A stretch of DNA of 11,461 bases from Ochromonadaceae sp. CCMP2298 (lineage: Eukaryota > Sar > Synurophyceae > Ochromonadales > Ochromonadaceae). The stretch covers positions 1 to 11,461 of the forward strand of contig MU634553.1 of the NCBI GenBank assembly GCA_026770595.1, written 5' to 3'. The position numbers and the translations under genes were made by a program. Of this stretch, positions 7,401-11,461 are shown piece after piece. Positions within the stretch are counted from its first letter, which is position 1, and each line of letters starts with the position of its first letter. Under the pieces are notes generated by a model. That model was given only the letters and a program-made list of their open reading frames with translations, ran no database searches and was not told the DNA's origin.

Positions 7401-10400
7401 GGGGTACAGTGCTACCGAGTACGACGTAGATGGATACACTGCAGCCGACTACGAAGCTGCCGGCTTCAGCGCTGCGGGCTTCACTGCTGCTCACACTGTT
7501 ACTGGCTACGACAGTGCTGCAGGGTACGGCGCTGGGTACGATCCATCTGCGTCCTCCCAGGCTAAGGCGCACCCACAGCCCGCCCACGCCTTCGATGGGA
7601 GAGGCGGGGCAGAGGTAGGGTTGAACAGACGGCCGGGGGGGGCGGGGGAGGTTCGGGAGGCAGAGGATGCGGGGGATGCGGAGACGGAGCTGAGCGCGCA
7701 CGACGTGGCGTGGATGCTCTACGAGAGGTCCAGGGACGCGGGGGGCTTCGGGGTGGGCGGAGGTGAGGCTGAGGGTTTCGAGAGTGGGGGGGATTTCCTT
7801 GCTGACGCCATGCGCAGGGGCGCGCAGCAGGGGCAGGGGCAGGGGCAGTATAGTGCAGGGGCCTGGACGGGAGCAGGTGTAGAGCGTACACCGGCTCGTG
7901 GCACTAGGGGTGGGCGACGCGCCTCTCTAAGAGCGGGCCCTGGCTCGGGGTCCCAGTCCCAGTCCTCTGTGGGTGGGGGCGACTACCTGGAGGACGAGTT
8001 CTTCGAGGCTCCTGCGTTCGACGGCAGGGGCACGGGCGGGAGCGAGTGGGTGCAGTGCGCGACTGCGGCGGGAGACTTGTATTACTACAATGCGCAATCG
8101 CAGGTGGTGCAGTGGGAGGACCCCTTCGCGCAGTCAGACCAGGCGCAGACACAGGCGCAGACACAGGCGACTGCGGAGGGGCGTTACGTGCACAGCGGCT
8201 ACGAGGGGCCGGACGGGTACGGCTCGGGGAAGGGGAAGGGGAAGGGGGAGGGATTCGAAGAGGCAGGGGGTGCAGGCGCAGATGTGCGGTCACCCTTAGA
8301 CATGCTCGGCCACAGCAGCAGTCGGAGCCAAACCCGCGGCTCCAGAGTCGCTGCCGCCACGGGATACGGACACACAGCTGCCGCATTCGTGGCTGAACCC
8401 ACCCCCGCCCCTGCCCCCAGCGTCTCAGGTGCTTTCTCCGCCTCAGCGCCTGCGACTGTGCCCAGCACCGATGCTCCGCGCAGGCGGGGGATGGTGACGC
8501 AGACTGTGAGTGCCTCTGGCGGATACTACCAGCACACCAGCGGAGGCAGCAGTAATAATAGTGCGGTGGGCAGCGGTGCGGCCCCTGCCCCTGCCCATTA
8601 TCCCTTCGGCCAGGGTAAATCCGTCTCCTCAGCGCCCCCGACCCGGCCCCTCTCCCAAGCCCAGTTCACTGGATATAGGGAGGGCGCCGACGAGTTCCCA
8701 GATTCCCTGCAGGCAGCTGCGCCCACTAAACCCACTGCACCCACACCCGCGCCCGTCTTCGCGGCTTCCCTGCTTGCGCCTGTGCCAGTGCCAGTGCCAG
8801 TGGATGCAAACCCCGGGGACTACTCGGGCCAGGAGCCTGACCAGGACTCAGACGCGGATATGGATGCGGAGGACGCAGGCGCGCAGAGCACAGTGGCCTC
8901 GCAGCTGCAGCCCTGGGGCCTGGGGGGAGGGGCAGGGGGGACAGGGGGGGCAGGGGGGCGCATCTCCTTTGATGGCAACCGCGTCTCTGCCCAGTCCATC
9001 TCCAGCCTGTCCGACACGGAGAACTCAGTCTCGGAGCTGCACGGGTACCGGGGTGGCAGGGGCAGTCCCACACTCATGCAGACGCAGGTGCAGGTGAGAG
9101 CCGAGCGACACTCGCCACGGGGGGGCGCAGAGGCAGTATCCCAGGCGCGGCTACCCGTACCTACACCGGTATCCGCACCCGCGAAAGCAGAGGCGGAGGC
9201 AGAGGCGGATGCAGGGTCCCAGGGTTCGTCTGAGCAGCAGAACGCGCAGCGGCACCTGGAGGTGTGGGACAGGTTCTTCCGAAACGCACTGCTGGTGAAG
9301 GGAGGGGGTATGGAAGAGGAGGAGGATAGGCAGGGGAGGGGGTATGGGCTCTCGCAGGCCTCGGTGGAGGAGAGCATCAGACGAGTGCGCAGGAAGGCCG
9401 CCAGCTCACGGTCCAAGGGCGCCACCGCCGCAGCACGCTGGCCGCACGTGCTCTCCTCCCGCAAGTACTCGGCGCTGCTGGGATTCGCTTTGCGGGAGGG
9501 GGATGCGGGGGATTGGGGGGCGGGCGAGCAGCAGAGGGAGCGGGCGCTGTTGGGGGAGGGCGGTACTGGCAGTGTGAGCAGCATAGACGGCACGCTGCTG
9601 AGCATGGCCCTGCTGGCGGCTGCTCTGCACGAGGACGTGCCCTGCATTGAGCAGCTGCTGAGGAAAGGAGCCAACCCCAGCTGCGTGGACGACCAGATCC
9701 GATCCCCCTCGCACTACGCAGCGCGCACTGGCAACGCGGAGGTGCTGGCTCTGCTGTTCGACCACGGAGCAGACCTGGAGGCCGCAGACGCCGCAGGACG
9801 CACGCCCCTGCACACGGCGGTCATCTTCGGCCGAACCAGGGCGCTGGACTTCCTGCTGGGCTGCGCGGTGGACTGCGACTCCCCAGACCTGGCAGGCAAC
9901 GCGCCTCTGCACCTTGCAGCCAGGGCAGGCTTCTTGGAGGGATGCGCACAGCTGCTGAGGTTCGGAGCCTCCCCCCTGGCCAGAAACCTCATGGGGCTGG
10001 CGGCCGCGGGTGTGGCGCAGGTGATGCGGCCGCAAACTCCGCAGCTGCAGGCGGTGCTACGGTTGCTCGCAGAGGCGGCGGGCAAGGGCGAGCTGGGCGC
10101 AGACGCAGAGGACGACGCAGGGAGCATGGTGGATTCAGGACCGGGGCTGGCGAAGGCTACTGAGGGTGCAGGCAGCAGAGCCGCTGTGTCGCAGCATTCG
10201 CAGCCGCAGAGTGGGTCTGGGCCTGGGCCTGGGCCTGGGCCTGGGCCTGGGTGGCATGGGGACGAACGAAGCGACACGCGCCACAGAGAGCAGGCGCAGG
10301 CTCAGTCCCAATCCCGACATCCGGTGCAGCAAGTGCAGGAGCGGGAGCAGGTGCGGGAGGAAGAGTACGAGGGAGAGGAGGGGGACATTTACGACGACGA

Positions 10401-11461
10401 CGTGGACGGAAACGAGGACGGGGATGAGGATGGGGAGGGGGATGAGGAGGAGGAGGACGGGGGGAACAGTGTGGCTGACCTGGTGGCCTCCACGGTGTGG
10501 GGCGTGGCTGCCTCTCTGATTGACGCCTCCCTGTCCATGTTCTCCATCGCATCGCCAACACCCTCCATTAAGGGGGGGAAGACGCACAAGGACAAGGAGC
10601 ATAGAGATAGTAGAGATAGAGACAGAGACGATAGAGATAGAGACCCGCCGCACTCTCGGACCCGTGCAGACCCACGCTCCCTGTACGTACAGGACCTGCC
10701 CCTGCCCGCCCCTGCAGGCGCAGGGAGCCTCTGGCAGAGATTCGGTATGGGGGGCGGCAGCAGCGAGGCGGAGCGTGCCAGTGTGGAGGCCAGCGCACTG
10801 GCGGCCATGATGGGAGGGGCAGGGGGGCCGCCCCCACCCCCACCCACAGACACCGAGCTACAACGGAGGGGTCTGGGCTTCCCCGTGCCCCTGCGCCGCA
10901 ACGTCAGCGACGATAGCAACGACAGCGAAGGCGCTCCGCCCTTCGGCGTGTCGGGAACTCCTGTGCGTAGCGTGCATGGGCATGGGCATGGGTACGTGCC
11001 GCCCACTCCTCCCAGCGAGGTGATCGTGGCGGTCGCAATGAGCAAAGACAGATCGCGCGCAGAGGCGTGGAAGCAGCAGGCGGCCGCCGCATCTGGCAGG
11101 CGCAAGAAGAACGCGCCTGCGCAGCCCGCGCCCCTGTATCTGCCCGGGGGACAGGGAGCAGCCGCTGTATCTGCGGAGGCACGAACAAGAGGAGGGGCAG
11201 CAGGAGCAGGGGCGGGCGGCGCTGCTGAGACGCAGTCGCTGCTGCTCGGCGACGTGAGTGCACGCGACGGCCCCCCTCGCTTCTCGATGATGACTCCGAG
11301 CGGGATGGCGGCTGCTGCTCCGGGGGATGCGCTGTCTCCTGTGTCTGAGAGCTCGGGCCCGCCGCCCTCCCCTGCGCCCCTGTCCCGCAACAGTAACGGC
11401 AACGGCTACTCGATCGGCGCCTCTCTGCCGCGCGGAGTCACCTGGCGGTACGTGGACGTGC
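4432..11461 (+). CDS. Giant WW/ankyrin low-complexity protein, 3' end beyond the window
   Basis: I read this frame codon by codon from ATG 4432 to 11460 and found no stop: 2343 codons, continuing past the edge. I do not recognise a named family. In order it shows a Pro/Gln/Glu-rich N-terminus; WW domain 1 (266-295); a short coiled-coil-like segment (about 384-410); an Ala/Glu helix leading into ankyrin block 1 (571-723); a Tyr-rich pentapeptide array (915-1036); WW domain 2 (1204-1231); a possibly folded island (VWDRFFRNALL, about 1611-1690); ankyrin block 2 (1724-1863); an acidic tract (1976-2011); a hydrophobic segment (about 2013-2040); an Arg-Asp tract (2057-2072) and six prolines (2133-2138). 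WW domains bind proline motifs and ankyrins bind proteins, so a scaffold or condensate-forming role is inference. No signal peptide is seen, so a nuclear or cytosolic site is likely. In-frame introns cannot be excluded (donor-like GTGAGA near 9096, GTGAGT near 11255). Many shorter frames on both strands are shadows of this one. Confidence 0.85.
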   Translation, partial: MEDFEDSGETRGQGFEEGPGSAGFGADSHFLPVSDGPPTALPSAPSEQGQLWNGPAMYSYDPFDAPYEDEDEDPYQDEVGFGLGQHQPHGSPPAAAQYELQPQHNQLEALPHIAGPVEAEGGWGEQERGEQERGQQGLLPLQSGGSGAVAPPVHQSQQSYSESIEGAAAADSLAPQPTLPDVEADVGTEVGAEVEAEVEAEVGGEEQTEEQMQAGAERGDRDMQQGPGIEPGYVPVPVPAPAPLTVSLPETLSLSLPLSVPAPVALPEGWLRYETEEGWPFFFNTLTEQSCWELPGTTSPQQMTGSGQQGVGEGVGSGLEDATGSEAGAREGATVAKEATDVAVVQVQVQQEEEAAAHMQAPQLEGEGRGAGASDGCESVGGGDLDALQLESEAQRMEAELLQWRDELQLWQGQGQGQGLSVSQAPALSIVVEHSPQDGQRQAVAARSLSPPAPRTAEEVFGTPDADGGRDRAPSSNSASPAAAASALFSSPSSVPFSAPFSTSFSASSSASASPTHFFSPLTSAPRPGARLSPIPATVQQTAAAARQVEVEAAAEIQAEAALEAAAQAQVLLMEAVHKADVRDLGAALAAGADAWLADGEGLLPLHRLCLSPAANLLSDAHMLHALRCLAPCPTPAIRTGQDAGAEGAEADAAAAGAVDAGGNSAVHLCALSGNHKLLSCLLRLPAHRASAALPNLAGDSALQAAAKAGQLLCLQVLVLCNDPPAAAAVPALLQVSPRSVAVSGDTLQLSSHSRSLDSHERPPDRDSFSITNSSRSRDAVAEAGTGAGVQVEALVAAVREPWVQQVGAQQWQTRPARSSQPTSPSPSALASVSGSASGSALPSGGNVAALISDDSSSGGEGESPLMRGLRKQDRHGNHAGFFRDESWGEEGRWEQGEGGHSNPGHRAGNDADEYGDGYGQDGSGYDESGYSAGGIDASGYDASGYDVSGYDENGYDVDGYTAADYEAAGYTAAGYSAAGYSAATDHGAAGYSATEYDVDGYTAADYEAAGFSAAGFTAAHTVTGYDSAAGYGAGYDPSASSQAKAHPQPAHAFDGRGGAEVGLNRRPGGAGEVREAEDAGDAETELSAHDVAWMLYERSRDAGGFGVGGGEAEGFESGGDFLADAMRRGAQQGQGQGQYSAGAWTGAGVERTPARGTRGGRRASLRAGPGSGSQSQSSVGGGDYLEDEFFEAPAFDGRGTGGSEWVQCATAAGDLYYYNAQSQVVQWEDPFAQSDQAQTQAQTQATAEGRYVHSGYEGPDGYGSGKGKGKGEGFEEAGGAGADVRSPLDMLGHSSSRSQTRGSRVAAATGYGHTAAAFVAEPTPAPAPSVSGAFSASAPATVPSTDAPRRRGMVTQTVSASGGYYQHTSGGSSNNSAVGSGAAPAPAHYPFGQGKSVSSAPPTRPLSQAQFTGYREGADEFPDSLQAAAPTKPTAPTPAPVFAASLLAPVPVPVPVDANPGDYSGQEPDQDSDADMDAEDAGAQSTVASQLQPWGLGGGAGGTGGAGGRISFDGNRVSAQSISSLSDTENSVSELHGYRGGRGSPTLMQTQVQVRAERHSPRGGAEAVSQARLPVPTPVSAPAKAEAEAEADAGSQGSSEQQNAQRHLEVWDRFFRNALLVKGGGMEEEEDRQGRGYGLSQASVEESIRRVRRKAASSRSKGATAAARWPHVLSSRKYSALLGFALREGDAGDWGAGEQQRERALLGEGGTGSVSSIDGTLLSMALLAAALHEDVPCIEQLLRKGANPSCVDDQIRSPSHYAARTGNAEVLALLFDHGADLEAADAAGRTPLHTAVIFGRTRALDFLLGCAVDCDSPDLAGNAPLHLAARAGFLEGCAQLLRFGASPLARNLMGLAAAGVAQVMRPQTPQLQAVLRLLAEAAGKGELGADAEDDAGSMVDSGPGLAKATEGAGSRAAVSQHSQPQSGSGPGPGPGPGPGWHGDERSDTRHREQAQAQSQSRHPVQQVQEREQVREEEYEGEEGDIYDDDVDGNEDGDEDGEGDEEEEDGGNSVADLVASTVWGVAASLIDASLSMFSIASPTPSIKGGKTHKDKEHRDSRDRDRDDRDRDPPHSRTRADPRSLYVQDLPLPAPAGAGSLWQRFGMGGGSSEAERASVEASALAAMMGGAGGPPPPPPTDTELQRRGLGFPVPLRRNVSDDSNDSEGAPPFGVSGTPVRSVHGHGHGYVPPTPPSEVIVAVAMSKDRSRAEAWKQQAAAASGRRKKNAPAQPAPLYLPGGQGAAAVSAEARTRGGAAGAGAGGAAETQSLLLGDVSARDGPPRFSMMTPSGMAAAAPGDALSPVSESSGPPPSPAPLSRNSNGNGYSIGASLPRGVTWRYVDV
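5227..5316 (+). other. WW domain 1 of the giant protein
   Basis: Residues 266-295 read LPEGWLRYETEEG, then WPFFFNTLTEQSCWELP. They show the family landmarks: LPxGW at the start, an aromatic triplet followed by Asn (FFFN), a second Trp 22 residues after the first (W270, W292), and a closing Pro (P295). The groove aromatics are Phe rather than the more usual Tyr. Confidence 0.85.
5581..5670 (+). other. Short coiled-coil-like segment
   Basis: Residues 384-413 (LDALQLESEAQRMEAELLQW and on) carry leucines and other hydrophobics at heptad-like spacing among charged residues. This fits a short amphipathic helix or coiled coil between disordered stretches. Confidence 0.45.
6142..6600 (+). other. Ankyrin block 1 of the giant protein
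   Basis: Residues 571-723 contain three ankyrin-like units. The first is MEAVHKADVRDLGAALAAGA followed by PLHRLCL; the second is GGNSAVHLCALSGNHKLLSC; the third is AGDSALQAAAKAGQLLCLQV. Low-complexity inserts separate units one and two. The fold is recognisable but divergent: TPLHxAA becomes LPLHRLC, SAVHLCA and SALQAAA. Confidence 0.75.
7174..7539 (+). repeat. Tyr-rich pentapeptide array (xxxGY)
   Basis: Residues 915-1036 hold 20 Tyr and two substituting Phe, mostly five residues apart, in units such as YDASG, YDVSG, YDENG, YDVDG and YTAAG. Within it, 44 bases at 7297-7340 recur at 7420-7463 with one mismatch, an in-frame duplication of 123 bp (41 codons). Regular Tyr in a Gly/Ser/Ala/Asp background resembles prion-like low-complexity domains such as the [G/S]Y[G/S] region of FUS. 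The resemblance is compositional, not evidence of homology. Confidence 0.85.
8041..8124 (+). other. WW domain 2 of the giant protein
   Basis: Residues 1204-1231 read SEWVQCATAAGDLYYYNAQS then QVVQWEDP. W1206 and W1228 are 22 residues apart, with YYYN in the middle strand and a closing Pro. The spacing equals that of WW domain 1, and the aromatics here are Tyr. The two domains lie about 940 residues apart, which is unusual because WW pairs are usually close together. Confidence 0.85.
8915..8958 (+). other. Dense G-run cluster with quadruplex potential, inside coding sequence
   Basis: Six runs of four to seven G fall within 44 bases (8915, 8922, 8929, 8935, 8944 and 8953), separated by one to three bases. 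The tract encodes a Gly-rich stretch (GLGGGAGGTGGAGG). The spacing satisfies the usual G-quadruplex rule on the sense strand, so the structure could form in the mRNA. Confidence 0.7.
9601..10020 (+). other. Ankyrin block 2 of the giant protein
   Basis: Residues 1724-1863 hold four well-formed units: ALLAAALHEDVPCIEQLLRK, SPSHYAARTGNAEVLALLFD, TPLHTAVIFGRTRALDFLLG and APLHLAARAGFLEGCAQLLR. Each is followed by the G(A/C)-type turn and the aspartate-rich loop (GADLEAAD, CAVDCDSPD). These are canonical 33-residue ankyrins, unrelated in style to the 29-residue WLRAQ type of the nearby pseudogene. Confidence 0.9.
10219..10251 (+). repeat. (GGGCCT)5GGG hexanucleotide repeat, coding Gly-Pro
   Basis: Five perfect GGGCCT units plus a final GGG encode a GPGPGPGPGPG run. 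As an exact hexamer it is prone to expansion and contraction without frame loss, so length may differ between alleles. Confidence 0.9.
10357..10554 (+). other. Acidic tract followed by a hydrophobic/amphipathic helix
   Basis: Residues 1976-2011 are almost entirely Glu, Asp and Gly, with two Tyr (EEEYEGEEGDIYDDDVDGNE and on). Residues 2013-2040 (SVADLVASTVWGVAASLIDA and on) are strikingly hydrophobic for this protein, with Asp at 2016 and 2031. This could be an amphipathic helix, a peptide-binding segment or a weak membrane segment. The acidic charges make a simple transmembrane helix less likely. Confidence 0.5.
10600..10647 (+). repeat. Arg-Asp mixed-charge repeat
   Basis: Residues 2057-2072 (HRDSRDRDRDDRDRD) come from near-repeats of agagatagag. 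RD/RS-type mixed-charge tracts are common in nuclear-speckle and RNA-processing proteins. It gives a mild hint of nuclear localisation and is no proof of function. Confidence 0.7.

Noticed and set aside
10389-11402. A 337-codon open frame on the minus strand
   Set aside because: It is antisense to the giant ORF and made of Pro/Ser/Leu low-complexity sequence, as expected from reading the GC-rich coding strand backwards.
11401-11461. Terminal residues RGVTWRYVDV reminded me of Sec16-type RYVD motifs
   Set aside because: Only a few residues are visible before the window ends, and nothing upstream supports a COPII scaffold assignment.

Overview
The window looks like nuclear DNA from an alga with a red-derived complex plastid (ochrophyte, haptophyte or cryptophyte type). 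Three things suggest this. Two genes have GT-AG introns with pyrimidine-tract acceptors. A C-terminal processing peptidase carries a signal peptide followed by Phe at the cleavage site, the signature of import into such plastids. A decayed ankyrin gene uses the Trp-containing 'PPCPWD' repeat. The DNA is GC-rich and full of degenerate hexanucleotide repeats. The species cannot be named from sequence alone.

Layout. 1-507: low-complexity, non-coding 3' flank. 508-1176 (-): a small two-exon gene for an STN1-type OB-fold protein, a subunit of the telomeric CST complex. 1177-1359: short divergent spacer. 1360-2027 (+): an ankyrin-repeat pseudogene with in-frame stops and at least four frame changes. 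2028-2561: intergenic, AT-richer than the rest. 2562-4205 (-): a plastid CtpA/D1-processing peptidase in two exons, with a 285-nt intron and a 25-codon last exon. 4206-4431: divergent spacer, probably a shared promoter. 4432 to the window end (+): one uninterrupted reading frame of 2343 codons that runs off the right edge.

The giant frame is the main novelty. It encodes a mostly low-complexity protein with two WW domains, two separate ankyrin blocks, a Tyr-rich pentapeptide array, an acidic tract followed by a hydrophobic/amphipathic helix, an Arg-Asp mixed-charge tract and a polyproline run. I recognise no named family for this architecture. A 10-codon upstream ORF ends on its start codon (TGATG), which suggests translational control.

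The genes do not form one pathway. STN1 is a telomere protein, the CtpA-like peptidase acts in the thylakoid lumen, and the WW/ankyrin protein looks like a scaffold. The only structural link is the head-to-head arrangement of the peptidase and the giant gene.
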